Source: an uncultured Gammaproteobacteria bacterium (GTDB lineage: Bacteria; Pseudomonadota; Gammaproteobacteria; HyVt-429). Taken from it: a DNA stretch of 64,000 nt. The stretch's first letter is position 1; every line of letters starts with the position of its first letter. The DNA lies in assembly GCA_947259975.1 (NCBI GenBank), contig CAMYOD010000048.1, positions 62,001 through 126,000 on the forward strand, given 5' to 3'. The notes beneath the pieces are model-generated. The model had not been told where the DNA came from, did no database searches, and saw only the letters and a list, made by a program, of their open reading frames with translations. Shown here one piece after another: positions 54,927 through 63,591 of the stretch. The translations under genes were made by a program, and so were the position numbers.

Positions 54927-56471
54927 ATGATGGCCAGCGATTCACAACAGCTTTCCTCCGCCGACCCCAGTCAGCCGTGGCACGGTGAGATTGATGCCGA
55001 GCTGGCGGCACAGATTCCGTTTCACTTCGCGCAGCGGCACGGCGTGCTCGCGGCGCAGCGTGATGCCGAGCATGTGCACGTATTGTGTCGCGAGCAGCCT
55101 ACGGTTTCGCTGCGATCGGAGCTGCGACGCAACCTTGGCAAGGGATTGCTGTTTCATCGTGTCGCGGCTGACCAGTTCGATGCCTTGCTGCGAGAGTCCT
55201 ACGACCGCAGCCAGTCAGAGGCCACCGCCATGGTGGATGATCTGGGCGAGGAGGTGGACCTCGAACGCCTGGCGCAGGATCTCCCGGAAGCCACCGATCT
55301 GCTGGAGGCTGCGGACGACGCGCCGGTCATTCGCCTCATCAATGCCTTGCTGACCCAGGCGATACGCGAAAATGCCTCGGATATTCATATCGAGGCATTT
55401 GAGCAGCGTTCTGTGGTGCGCTTCCGGGTCGACGGCATTTTACGCGACATCGTCGAACCGCAGCGGGCCTTGCATGGCGCCATCGTTTCGCGCCTCAAGA
55501 TTATGGCGCGCCTGGATATCGCCGAGAAACGCCTGCCCCAGGACGGCCGCATTTCATTACGGGTGGGCGGGCATCCGGTCGACGTCCGGGTATCGACCCT
55601 GCCGGCCCGCCACGGCGAGCGGGTGGTTTTGCGGATACTGGACAAACAAAGTGCACGTACGGATATCGCGCTTTTGGGTATGGATGAGGCGCTGCGCAAG
55701 AAGTTCGACGAGCTGATCCACAACCCACATGGCGTCGTCCTGGTCACCGGGCCCACTGGCTCAGGTAAGACGACAACCCTGTACGCGGGGCTGAGCCGGC
55801 TTGATCGTACGCAACTTAATATACTCACGGTCGAGGATCCCATTGAGTACGATCTCGACGGCATCGGCCAGATGCAGGTCAATTCGAAGATCAATCTGAG
55901 TTTTGCCACGGGCTTGCGGTCGATTTTGCGCCAGGACCCCGATGTGGTCCTGGTGGGCGAGATTCGTGACCAGGAAACCGCGGAAATTGCCGTGCAGGCC
56001 AGCTTGACCGGTCACCTGGTATTGTCGACCCTGCATACGAATACCGCCATCGGCGCCTTCACGCGCCTGGTCGACATGAGTATCGAGCCGTTTTTGATTG
56101 CCTCCAGTCTGTTGGGCGTGCTCGCGCAGCGGCTTGTGCGCGTGTTGTGCGACGGCTGCAAGGAGTCCAGGGTCACCACGGCCGGTGAACGTGAACTCCT
56201 GGGTGTCGGTGTGGCACCGGACACGGAAATCTTCGAACCCATCGGCTGCGATCTCTGTGGATATACCGGTTACCGTGGCCGGACCGGAATCTTTGAGCTT
56301 ATCGTAGCGGATGCAGAGTTGCGCACCATGATTCACGATGGTGTCGCCGAGGACGAAATGCTCCGGCACGTGCGCCAAACCAGTCGTGGTCTGAAGCACG
56401 ATGGTTTTGAAAAAGTATTGTCCGGCGTTACCAGCCTCGACGAGGTGGTTCGCGTAACCCGTGATGAATAA
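54927..56471 (+). CDS. gspE: Type II secretion ATPase GspE
   Basis: GspE is the cytoplasmic hexameric ATPase that drives pseudopilus assembly. The 514-residue product has an N1E-type region, a linker with LINALLTQAIRENASDIHIE, Walker A TGPTGSGKTTTLYAGLSRLD, Asp box LTVEDPIEYDLDGIGQMQVN, Walker B QDPDVVLVGEIRDQETAEIA, and His box GHLVLSTLHTNTAIGAFTRL. A zinc-binding tetra-Cys motif is formed by CDGCKES and CDLCGYTGY. All catalytic motifs are intact. Confidence 0.97.
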   Translation: MMASDSQQLSSADPSQPWHGEIDAELAAQIPFHFAQRHGVLAAQRDAEHVHVLCREQPTVSLRSELRRNLGKGLLFHRVAADQFDALLRESYDRSQSEATAMVDDLGEEVDLERLAQDLPEATDLLEAADDAPVIRLINALLTQAIRENASDIHIEAFEQRSVVRFRVDGILRDIVEPQRALHGAIVSRLKIMARLDIAEKRLPQDGRISLRVGGHPVDVRVSTLPARHGERVVLRILDKQSARTDIALLGMDEALRKKFDELIHNPHGVVLVTGPTGSGKTTTLYAGLSRLDRTQLNILTVEDPIEYDLDGIGQMQVNSKINLSFATGLRSILRQDPDVVLVGEIRDQETAEIAVQASLTGHLVLSTLHTNTAIGAFTRLVDMSIEPFLIASSLLGVLAQRLVRVLCDGCKESRVTTAGERELLGVGVAPDTEIFEPIGCDLCGYTGYRGRTGIFELIVADAELRTMIHDGVAEDEMLRHVRQTSRGLKHDGFEKVLSGVTSLDEVVRVTRDE

Positions 56472-56511
56472 TTTGACCCTGCTAATCAGTTGAACTCCCC
56501 GGATATGTTCC

Positions 56512-57726
56512 ATGGCCGCGTTTGAGTACCAGGCATTAGACGACCGTGGGCGCACCGTGCGAGGCGTCATTACCGGTGACGCGCCGCGACAGATCCGCCA
56601 ATCGCTGCGTGAACAGGGGCTGACCCCGCTGCGGGTAGTTGGCGTACGCGACGATGTTCCGACCAAGGGCAAACCCGCCCTCGGCGGGGGCCGCATCCGC
56701 GAAAGCGAACTTGCATTGATCACCCGCCAATTTGCCACCCTGGTCGCCTCCGGCCTCACAATCGAAGAGTCCCTGCAGGGGCTGATCCGCCAGACTGAAG
56801 CACATAGGCTCAAGACCATCCTCAGCGGTGTCCGTTCCATGGTCATGGAGGGCCATTCTCTGGCCAATGCGATCGCCGCCTACCCCAGCGCGTTTCCGAA
56901 TATTTACCGCGCCTCGGTCGACGCCGGTGAGCAATCCGGGCGCCTCGATATCATCCTTGAGCGTCTCGCCGATTTTACCGAGGCACGCCAAGGTTTGCGG
57001 CAGCGCATCAGTCTCGCGCTGATCTACCCATCGATATTGCTGTTGATGTCGTTGGCGATCATTTTCTTTCTTTTCACTTACGTGGTGCCGAAAGTCGTAC
57101 GCGTCTTTGAGGACACGGGTCAGACGTTACCCTTGTTGACGCGCAGTTTTATCGCCATCACAGATTTTCTGCAGAGCTACGGCATTTGGCTGTTCGCTGG
57201 CATCGCGATACTGCTGGCAGGATTCTATCTTTTGTTCCGCCAAGGTGCCCCGCGCATGTGGCTGCATCGCAATCTTCTGCATGTACCCTGGTTGCGACGC
57301 ACCATTCGCGGCATTAATACGACACGCATGGCGCGCACCCTGTCCATCATGGTGGGCAGCGGTGTGCCGCTGTTAACCGCGATGGACGCCGCCAGCGCGG
57401 TAGTCAACAACCTGGCCATTCGCCAGGGTTTGCGCAAGGCGCGGGACGAGGTGGCGGAGGGTGTAACGCTCAACCGCGCGCTGGATCGCACAGGTTTTTT
57501 TCCGCCAATTCTCATACAGATGGTTTCCAGCGGCGAGGCGAGTGGACGTCTCGAGGAGATGCTCGAGAAGACGGCCATCACCCAGGAGCGCGAACTCGAG
57601 ACACGCCTCGAGGTCATGGTCAGCCTGTTTCAACCCCTGATGATCCTCATTATGGGTGGTATAGTACTCATGATTGTGCTGGCGATACTGCTGCCTATAT
57701 TCGACATCAATCAATTGATCGGCTGA
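56512..57726 (+). CDS. gspF: Type II secretion inner-membrane platform protein GspF
   Basis: GspF is the polytopic core of the assembly platform contacted by GspE and GspL. The 404-residue protein starts AAFEYQALDDRGRTVRGVIT, has two repeated cytoplasmic PF00482-type domains (LALITRQFATLVASGLTIEE and TTRMARTLSIMVGSGVPLLT) and three membrane spans (about 170-195, 222-245 and 375-400). The order after gspE is standard. It ends nine bases before gspG. Confidence 0.97.
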   Translation: MAAFEYQALDDRGRTVRGVITGDAPRQIRQSLREQGLTPLRVVGVRDDVPTKGKPALGGGRIRESELALITRQFATLVASGLTIEESLQGLIRQTEAHRLKTILSGVRSMVMEGHSLANAIAAYPSAFPNIYRASVDAGEQSGRLDIILERLADFTEARQGLRQRISLALIYPSILLLMSLAIIFFLFTYVVPKVVRVFEDTGQTLPLLTRSFIAITDFLQSYGIWLFAGIAILLAGFYLLFRQGAPRMWLHRNLLHVPWLRRTIRGINTTRMARTLSIMVGSGVPLLTAMDAASAVVNNLAIRQGLRKARDEVAEGVTLNRALDRTGFFPPILIQMVSSGEASGRLEEMLEKTAITQERELETRLEVMVSLFQPLMILIMGGIVLMIVLAILLPIFDINQLIG

Positions 57727-57735
57727 GGATGAATT

Positions 57736-58164
57736 ATGCGTCAACGGGGCTTTACCTTAATCGAAATCATGGTCGTGGTTGTCATACTGGGACTGCTCGC
57801 GACATTGGTGTTGCCGCGAGTCATCGGCCGCCAGGAAGAGGCCTTCGTCGCCAAAGCAAAAAGTGACATCAGTGGATTGTCCGCCGCACTCAAGCTCTAC
57901 AAGCTGGATAATTTCAACTACCCGACCACCGAGCAAGGGCTCGACGCCCTGGTCGCGGAGCCGACCTCAGACCCGGTGCCACGTCATTGGAAAAAGGGTG
58001 GCTACATCGAGAGCCTGCGCAAGGATCCCTGGGGCAGTCCTTATCAATACCTCTACCCGGGTGAGCACATGGAGTTCGATCTGTGGTCCTTTGGCGCTGA
58101 CGGTCAGGCCGGCGGCGAAGACAATGCTGCGGATGTCGGCAACTGGAACCTGGACGACGTCTAA
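57736..58164 (+). CDS. gspG: Major pseudopilin GspG
   Basis: GspG polymerises into the secretion pseudopilus. The 142-residue precursor has a short leader and the prepilin motif QRGFTLIEIMVVVVILGLLA (Gly at -1, Glu at +5), then the calcium-binding pseudopilin fold with YPTTEQGLDALV, WGSPYQYLYPGEH and DLWSFGADGQAGGEDNAADV. GAGGATGA precedes the ATG. Length and motifs are canonical. Confidence 0.97.
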   Translation: MRQRGFTLIEIMVVVVILGLLATLVLPRVIGRQEEAFVAKAKSDISGLSAALKLYKLDNFNYPTTEQGLDALVAEPTSDPVPRHWKKGGYIESLRKDPWGSPYQYLYPGEHMEFDLWSFGADGQAGGEDNAADVGNWNLDDV

Positions 58165-58191
58165 CCGATCATAATGGCGAAGGGCCGCACC

Positions 58192-58680
58192 ATGGCGGTG
58201 GTCCCCGTACGGGGCTTCACTCTGTTCGAACTGCTCGTGGTCATGCTGCTGATCGGGATAACAATCAGTTTCGTGTCCCTGAATGTGCAGCGTGACGAAG
58301 GGCGTATCGCCGGGCAGGAAGCGCGCCGCCTGGCGGCCCTGCTTAACCATATGCGGGAGGAGACGGTCCTGTTGGGAAAGACCATCGCGGTGCGGGTCGA
58401 TTCCCAGGACAGGAGCTATAGTTTTCTCCAGGCCGACGAAGGCTGGCAGCTTATTACCGCGGACGATGTCCTGCGCGTGCGTCGCTTACCTGAAACACTC
58501 ACGGTCTCTGTCGAGATACTCGAGGCGTTCGAAGGCGCGGAGGATTTGATTATCGCTGACGCCGGCGGGGATTTGACACCGTTTACGGTGGCAATAACCG
58601 GCGGCAGTCGCACCCATTATGTCACTCTGGATGACACACAGAATGTCACGGTTGCCACCGAAGCGCCGGAAGCCAACTAA
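58192..58680 (+). CDS. gspH: Minor pseudopilin GspH
   Basis: GspH belongs to the minor pseudopilins near the pseudopilus tip. The 162-residue precursor has VRGFTLFELLVVMLLIGITI, with Gly -1 and Glu +5, and a beta-rich globular domain (LAALLNHMREETVLLGKTIA). GAAGGG seven bases upstream supports the ATG at 58192 over an ATG 18 bases earlier. Its end overlaps gspI. Confidence 0.93.
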   Translation: MAVVPVRGFTLFELLVVMLLIGITISFVSLNVQRDEGRIAGQEARRLAALLNHMREETVLLGKTIAVRVDSQDRSYSFLQADEGWQLITADDVLRVRRLPETLTVSVEILEAFEGAEDLIIADAGGDLTPFTVAITGGSRTHYVTLDDTQNVTVATEAPEAN

Positions 58681-59035
58681 TCGAGGTTTTACCCTCCTCG
58701 AAATCCTCGTGGCTCTGGCGATCGCCGCCACCGGTATTACCGCCATGGTAACCGCCATCTCGGATTATGCGGGACGCACCATCACCCTCGAGACCAAACT
58801 TTACTCCGCCTGGGTGGCCAGTAATCGGCTGGCGGAGTTAAGTATCGGCCGGGCATGGCCGGCGGCGGGCCGTAGCGAAGGCTCCAGCACGATGGCGGGT
58901 CGTACCTGGTATTTCTCCGAGGAAATCACCACGACGAGTGAGCCCGAAATCGCGCGAGTCGATATCACTGTCTACAGCGACGAGGACCGCGAGGTCGAAA
59001 CCGGATTTCTCTTCGGCTACTTGCAGAAACCATGA
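58643..59035 (+). CDS. gspI: Minor pseudopilin GspI
   Basis: A 130-residue minor pseudopilin with prepilin motif NRGFTLLEILVALAIAATGI and the short GspI globular domain (WVASNRLAELSIGRAWPAAG, GRTWYFSEEITTTSEPEIAR). In the known system GspI nucleates the I-J-K tip complex. The ATG at 58643 lies inside gspH; further in-frame ATGs occur 12 and 24 bases upstream, so the start is uncertain by a few codons. The stop overlaps the gspJ ATG. Confidence 0.92.
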   Translation: MSRLPPKRRKPTNRGFTLLEILVALAIAATGITAMVTAISDYAGRTITLETKLYSAWVASNRLAELSIGRAWPAAGRSEGSSTMAGRTWYFSEEITTTSEPEIARVDITVYSDEDREVETGFLFGYLQKP

Positions 59036-59649
59036 AACGGCGCGGCTTTACGCTTCTGGAAATGGTCATTGCCATTGCGATCTTCGCCGTCATCGCCACA
59101 TTGAGCTATGGCGCCCTGATACGCTTCAGTGACAGCTACGCCAGCCTGTCCGATCACCACGAGCGTCTCAAGCAACTCCACATAACGTTCAGCACCTTCG
59201 AGCGCGACGTACGCTACTTTGCAAGCCGTTCCGTTCGTGACGAGTACGGGGATAGTGAAGATATCCTCATCGCCAATCCTTTGGACCCCCCGGTGCTCGG
59301 CGAAGTGTTGCGCTTGACGGTCTCCAACCCCAACCCCGCGCTGCGTGGCACACAACAACTTACGCGCGTTGCCTGGCGCTTCGATGATGGCAAACTCTAT
59401 CGAGTCAGTTGGCCTGTCCTCGACCGGCCCAGCGAGACTGAAGAGCGACGGCGTCTGATTCTGGACGGGGTCGCTGAGTTCACCCTCCGCTTTGTCGGCT
59501 ACGACGAACAGAATGAGCTCACCGTGCTCGATGACTGGACTGATAACGTGGGACTGCCGGCCGCGGTGGAGCTGAGCGTGACCCCGGTCGGTGGCGACAG
59601 CCTGCGTCGCCTGTTCGCATTAACCCATAATGTGGCACCGGCTCCGTGA
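59032..59649 (+). CDS. gspJ: Minor pseudopilin GspJ
   Basis: A 205-residue minor pseudopilin with motif RRGFTLLEMVIAIAIFAVIA, then STFERDVRYFASRSVRDEYG and VAWRFDDGKLYRVSWPVLDR, typical of GspJ. It forms the tip complex with GspI and GspK. ATGA overlap with gspI and GTGA overlap with gspK show tight translational coupling. Confidence 0.95.
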   Translation: MKRRGFTLLEMVIAIAIFAVIATLSYGALIRFSDSYASLSDHHERLKQLHITFSTFERDVRYFASRSVRDEYGDSEDILIANPLDPPVLGEVLRLTVSNPNPALRGTQQLTRVAWRFDDGKLYRVSWPVLDRPSETEERRRLILDGVAEFTLRFVGYDEQNELTVLDDWTDNVGLPAAVELSVTPVGGDSLRRLFALTHNVAPAP

Positions 59650-60605
59650 ACTGTTCCAGTTTCAGGCAACCGCGCCACCGTGTCCATCGACCGCGCGGCG
59701 TCGCCCTGCTTACGGTCTTGCTGATACTCGCGCTGCTGACCACCCTGGCCGCCTATATGACTGAAGACGAGCTCTTGGCCCTGCGGCGCCTGAGCAATCT
59801 TTACGAAGCGGAACAGTCCTACCAAATGGCCACGGGCTCCGAAAAGTGGGCACTGGTTTTGTTGGCGCGGGATCTGGAAACCAGCGAGACGGATCACCTC
59901 AACGAGGACTGGGGCAAGCTGGGCGTTCCGGTCACGGTGGAACAGGGCACACTGGCAACCGTAATCGAGGATGCGCAAGGACGATTTAATCTTAACAATC
60001 TCAGCGCCCGTGACGAGGTATGGTATCCTGCCTTTCGGCGATTGCTGCGCTTATTGGAGCTGGATGAGAACCTCGCCGACGCGGTGGTTGACTGGATCGA
60101 TACCGATCAGGATGCGACCGGCGGCAATGGGGCCGAAGATCTGACCTATCTGAATGAGGATCCATCCTACCGCGCCGCCAACCAGATGTTCACCGAGACC
60201 GGAGAATTGTTGTGGGTTGCGGGTTTCGACATTGACACCGTGGCTCGCCTGGCGCCCTATGTGACCGCAATCCCCCAGGCCGGAACGCCGATCAATGTGA
60301 ATACCTGCACGGCAGTCGTAATGCGTATACTTACAGAGGATATCTTGAGCGAGGGGGCGGTAGAGGCGCTCATCGCGGGGCGCGGTGAAGACGGCTTTGA
60401 ATCCTCGCAGGCATTCCTCGAAACTCCTGAATTGGAGGGTCAGGGTGGGAAAATTGGGCAGCTGATCGCCACCGCGAGCAGCTATTTTCTCGTAAATAAT
60501 CGAGCTCAGTTCGGACGCATCACACTTAACATCCAGAGTTTGATTCAACGCGAGCGTGAGGGTGCACAGGTTCGTGTATTGCAGCGTCGTCGCTTCACAT
60601 CATGA
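59646..60605 (+). CDS. gspK: Minor pseudopilin GspK
   Basis: GspK caps the pseudopilus tip. The 319-residue product has a prepilin-like leader ending in HRPRGVALLTVLLILALLTT; as is usual for GspK, the Glu at +5 is missing. The large globular domain has LATVIEDAQGRFNLNNLSAR, VVDWIDTDQDATGGNGAEDL and NVNTCTAVVMRIL. The start is GTG, overlapping gspJ as GTGA. Confidence 0.95.
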   Translation: MNCSSFRQPRHRVHRPRGVALLTVLLILALLTTLAAYMTEDELLALRRLSNLYEAEQSYQMATGSEKWALVLLARDLETSETDHLNEDWGKLGVPVTVEQGTLATVIEDAQGRFNLNNLSARDEVWYPAFRRLLRLLELDENLADAVVDWIDTDQDATGGNGAEDLTYLNEDPSYRAANQMFTETGELLWVAGFDIDTVARLAPYVTAIPQAGTPINVNTCTAVVMRILTEDILSEGAVEALIAGRGEDGFESSQAFLETPELEGQGGKIGQLIATASSYFLVNNRAQFGRITLNIQSLIQREREGAQVRVLQRRRFTS

Positions 60606-61789
60606 TCTTTTATATAAGCATCACTGAACCATACACCTGGGTGCAGGTAAGCAAGCAGGGCCAGGTCCTGGATCACGGCCTCGTGCATACCCTGTCCGGT
60701 CTTAGCGTACCGAGCGACAGCCGGCTCGTGGTCGGCGTTGTTCCCGGTGGCGACGTGACCTGTCGGCAAGTTGCAATTCCCAGCCGCAGTCGTGCCAAGG
60801 TCGTCGAAGCACTGCCGTTCGCGCTGGAAGAGAGTCTCTCCGAGGACATCGAGCATCTTCATTTCGCACTCTTTAACTGGACCGCCGGGAAAGATGCGAC
60901 CGTAGCGATCGTCGCACGCAGCCGCATGGATTCCTGGATGGACGTTTGCAAGGAGGCCGGGCTTAAGCTCGATGCACTGGTGCCCGATTATCTGCTGCTA
61001 CCGCAACATCCACAGACGCGATTTTCGATTGCCAAAACCGGCGCTGACGACATGTTGCTGGTACGCGACAGCAAGACGAGTGGCCTGGTGCTCGACCAGG
61101 CCAGCCTGACTGACTGGTGGGGCGAGGTGGGTGACCCTAATGCAGCAGTCGCGGTCAATGATGACAGCATCGCCCAGGCGCTCATCACGCATGGCGGGGT
61201 CAACATAAATCGCTGGGATATGGGCACACGCCTTGATGAGTGGCTGGCCCTCAACGCGACGCCGTCCAGCGCAAACCTGCTGCAGAGCGCCTACCCACCG
61301 ACCCGCGAGGCGGAGAAGCGCGTTCCGCTCTGGCCGGCCGCGGCCATGGTATTGCTGGCACTGTGCATAAAGCTCGGCAGCGACACCGTAGAGTACTTCC
61401 AGTTGCGGGCGCAGGAACGGGATTTAAATCAGAAGATCGTGCAGGTTTTGACCACCACTTTTCCGGACATCAAGCGGGTGGTCAATCCACGTCTGCAGAT
61501 GGAACGGCGCATTGCGGAGGTCAAGTCAGGTTACACCGGGCGCGGAGATTTTCCCATATTGCTGGGCGTTGTAGCCAAGGTGCTTGGTAGCGCAGGGGCC
61601 ACCCTCGAGGATGTCAACTTTAAGGACAATACCATGGTGATCACCTGCACGACGCGTAATTTCGCCATGCTCGATCAGCTGCGTCGCGCCTTTGACGGTG
61701 TATCCGGCGTCAAGGTTGAACTGGAATCATCGGGTGCAAGAGAAAAGCAGGTCAGTGCAAAATTTCGACTCCGGACCCTGGTAATATGA
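60602..61789 (+). CDS. gspL: Type II secretion protein GspL
   Basis: GspL is a bitopic inner-membrane protein whose actin-like cytoplasmic domain recruits GspE. The 395-residue product has that domain at about 1-235 (SRAKVVEALPFALEESLSED, LKLDALVPDYLLLPQ), a membrane span near 242-258 (PLWPAAAMVLLALCIKLG), a coiled segment, and a periplasmic ferredoxin-like domain at the C terminus. ATGA overlaps join it to gspK and gspM. Confidence 0.93.
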   Translation: MIFYISITEPYTWVQVSKQGQVLDHGLVHTLSGLSVPSDSRLVVGVVPGGDVTCRQVAIPSRSRAKVVEALPFALEESLSEDIEHLHFALFNWTAGKDATVAIVARSRMDSWMDVCKEAGLKLDALVPDYLLLPQHPQTRFSIAKTGADDMLLVRDSKTSGLVLDQASLTDWWGEVGDPNAAVAVNDDSIAQALITHGGVNINRWDMGTRLDEWLALNATPSSANLLQSAYPPTREAEKRVPLWPAAAMVLLALCIKLGSDTVEYFQLRAQERDLNQKIVQVLTTTFPDIKRVVNPRLQMERRIAEVKSGYTGRGDFPILLGVVAKVLGSAGATLEDVNFKDNTMVITCTTRNFAMLDQLRRAFDGVSGVKVELESSGAREKQVSAKFRLRTLVI

Positions 61790-62277
61790 AAGTCGTCGTC
61801 AATTACCTGGCCACACTGAATACGCGTGAGCGCTGGATTCTCATTGGCGGCGCTATCGCCACATTTATCATCGTCTTTTACGCCTTCGTCTGGGCGCCAT
61901 GGCACGATGCCTTGGCGCGTTTACGGGTGCAGGTACCGGGCCAGCAGGAGACACTCGTCTGGATGCAACGTGAGGCGAGCGCCGTGCAGCCCTATCTCAA
62001 GCGCGCAAAGCGGCAAACGGGCAAGCCACGGCTGCCGCTGCTCACCGTTATCGAACAGACCGCCAACGCCCGCCGGCTGCGGGACGTCATACGTCAAATG
62101 CAACCGGGCGAGGGTGACCAGGTGCGGGTTTGGTTGCGCGACGCCGCCTTCGATCCCTGGCTGCTTTGGACCGATGATCTACGCAAACAGGGCATTGAAA
62201 TCGTCGCCGCCACGGTCAACAAATCGCAACAGGAGAACCGCGTCAATATCCGGGTGACGCTTAGCCGCACAGATTAG
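61786..62277 (+). CDS. gspM: Type II secretion protein GspM
   Basis: GspM is a small bitopic partner that stabilises GspL. The 163-residue protein has an N-terminal span (about 17-40; WILIGGAIATFIIVFYAFVW), a coiled-coil region and a ferredoxin-like periplasmic domain (VWLRDAAFDPWLLWTDDLRK). It is the last gene of the operon; gspN and gspO (prepilin peptidase) do not follow, so the peptidase must be supplied from elsewhere. Confidence 0.92.
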   Translation: MKVVVNYLATLNTRERWILIGGAIATFIIVFYAFVWAPWHDALARLRVQVPGQQETLVWMQREASAVQPYLKRAKRQTGKPRLPLLTVIEQTANARRLRDVIRQMQPGEGDQVRVWLRDAAFDPWLLWTDDLRKQGIEIVAATVNKSQQENRVNIRVTLSRTD

Positions 62278-62358
62278 CGGTTTTAGCGCGGCCTTGCATG
62301 ATTGCAGGACGGGCCGCCGATCCTGCCTGTTAATTGCTAAAAGCTGGAGGACCCCACG

Positions 62359-62874
62359 ATGCAAAAACCCATTCCCACCGCGTTGGTCGTTTTATTTCTG
62401 GCGTCAATGGCGCTTACGAGTTCAGACACATTCGCGACTTCACACGGTAAAGGTCCCGGTGCCTTTGGCCCGGCGATGCACCAGATGCATCACAAAACCC
62501 ACGGGCGGTACGGTGACCATCGTGGACGGCATGGCGGGCGCCTGCTTGGTCCGCATTGGAAGGAGTCGCTGACAGCGGAACAACGAACGCGAATCGACCA
62601 GATGCACGTTGCCTTTGCCAAGGAAAAGCTGCCGCTCAAGCTTAAGGCCAAGACCATAAAGGTAGAACTGGCCTTGCTCGCGACGGCGGACAAGGCCGAT
62701 AACAAAGCGATCGCACAACGGGTTGACGAATTGCTGGCGCTAAAAAAGCAGATCATGCAGAAGCGCTATGCACATATCGCCGCTATGCGTGCGCTGTTGA
62801 CCGCCGAGCAACGGGCCTCGTTCGACCTGGAAGTCCTGCGGAAAGCCAAAAAGGGGCGCGGCCGACACCACTAG
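62359..62874 (+). CDS. Periplasmic LTxxQ (Spy/CpxP-like) protein with His-rich segment
   Basis: A 171-residue precursor with signal peptide (ALVVLFLASMALTSSDTFA). A His/Gly/Met-rich segment (residues about 28-65; MHQMHHKTHGRYGDHRGRHG) suggests metal binding. The C-terminal half is helical and has two LTAEQR motifs (SLTAEQRTRIDQM and LLTAEQRASFDLE), the hallmark of the Spy/CpxP/CnrX group of periplasmic chaperones and metal sensors. GGAGG lies eight to nine bases before the ATG. It follows gspM by 81 bases but is probably separate functionally. Confidence 0.85.
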   Translation: MQKPIPTALVVLFLASMALTSSDTFATSHGKGPGAFGPAMHQMHHKTHGRYGDHRGRHGGRLLGPHWKESLTAEQRTRIDQMHVAFAKEKLPLKLKAKTIKVELALLATADKADNKAIAQRVDELLALKKQIMQKRYAHIAAMRALLTAEQRASFDLEVLRKAKKGRGRHH

Positions 62875-62960
62875 CGACGCCGGCACGATGCACAGGAGCA
62901 TCGTCACGACGCGGCCCGGCCGGACATGAGCCTGAAACAGGATGTAACAGAATTACCCCA

Positions 62961-62986
62961 CTGCCTGTGATAAATATCACAGGCAG
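62961..62986 (+). promoter_or_regulatory. CRP-type binding site, class II promoter spacing
   Basis: The palindrome with core TGTGATAAATATCACA (62966-62981) is a perfect TGTGA-N6-TCACA, and its symmetry extends to 12 bases on each arm. A -10-like TAGACT lies at 63003-63008, predicting a start near 63015. The site centre (62973.5) is then at -41.5, the classic class II position. The downstream gene is the HAMP membrane protein. Confidence 0.75.
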
Positions 62987-63045
62987 CACACCGGAATGCA
63001 CGTAGACTGAATGTAACTACAACGCAGGATCCGGGAAATTGACAG

Positions 63046-63555
63046 ATGGGGCTTCTACTAATGAACGAATCGGTATCTCCGGCAACCGGGCATGAGGGCG
63101 CGTCGCGGCGACGCCTGACGGGTCTATTACTGAAACCCAGACTGCAGCTCAGTCTCGGTGTCTACGTACTGCTGTTTACAGTGGTTTTCGTCGTCAGCGC
63201 CGGGTGGTTTCTGTTTGCCGGCTCCGAGAACATGTACGCCTATATGGTCAAAGAGGTACAGCCGGCGGGTTATGTCCTGCAAAACATCGAGATGCAGCGC
63301 GAGAGCATGGTGCAGATCCTGTTTGTAATGTTTATCGTGTACATGCTTTTCGTGGCGGCCACGATCATTGTCGTTACGCACAAGCTGGTGGGCCCCACGG
63401 TGCCCTTCAGGCGTCATGTGCAAGCCTTGCTTGCCGGCAACTATTCGTCGCGCGTAACCCTGCGTGAAAAGGATGCCTTTCCGGAATTGGCCGACGACCT
63501 CAATCGCCTGGCGGATTTACTGGAGACGGAAGAGCGCGACGAGAACGCGCATTAA
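63046..63555 (+). CDS. HAMP-containing two-span membrane protein
   Basis: A 169-residue protein with two membrane spans (about 36-58 and 88-110) flanking a short periplasmic loop with Met, Tyr and Gln residues, then a HAMP domain (VGPTVPFRRHVQALLAGNYS, FPELADDLNRLADLLETEER). No kinase, cyclase or methyl-accepting domain follows, so it is a truncated-looking transducer or an adaptor. The ATG at 63061 (with GGGG upstream) is an alternative start. It has its own CRP-type promoter. Confidence 0.75.
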   Translation: MGLLLMNESVSPATGHEGASRRRLTGLLLKPRLQLSLGVYVLLFTVVFVVSAGWFLFAGSENMYAYMVKEVQPAGYVLQNIEMQRESMVQILFVMFIVYMLFVAATIIVVTHKLVGPTVPFRRHVQALLAGNYSSRVTLREKDAFPELADDLNRLADLLETEERDENAH

Positions 63556-63591
63556 GGGCAGTGCTGCGGCCACAGCCAGAGGCGCAGCCAC

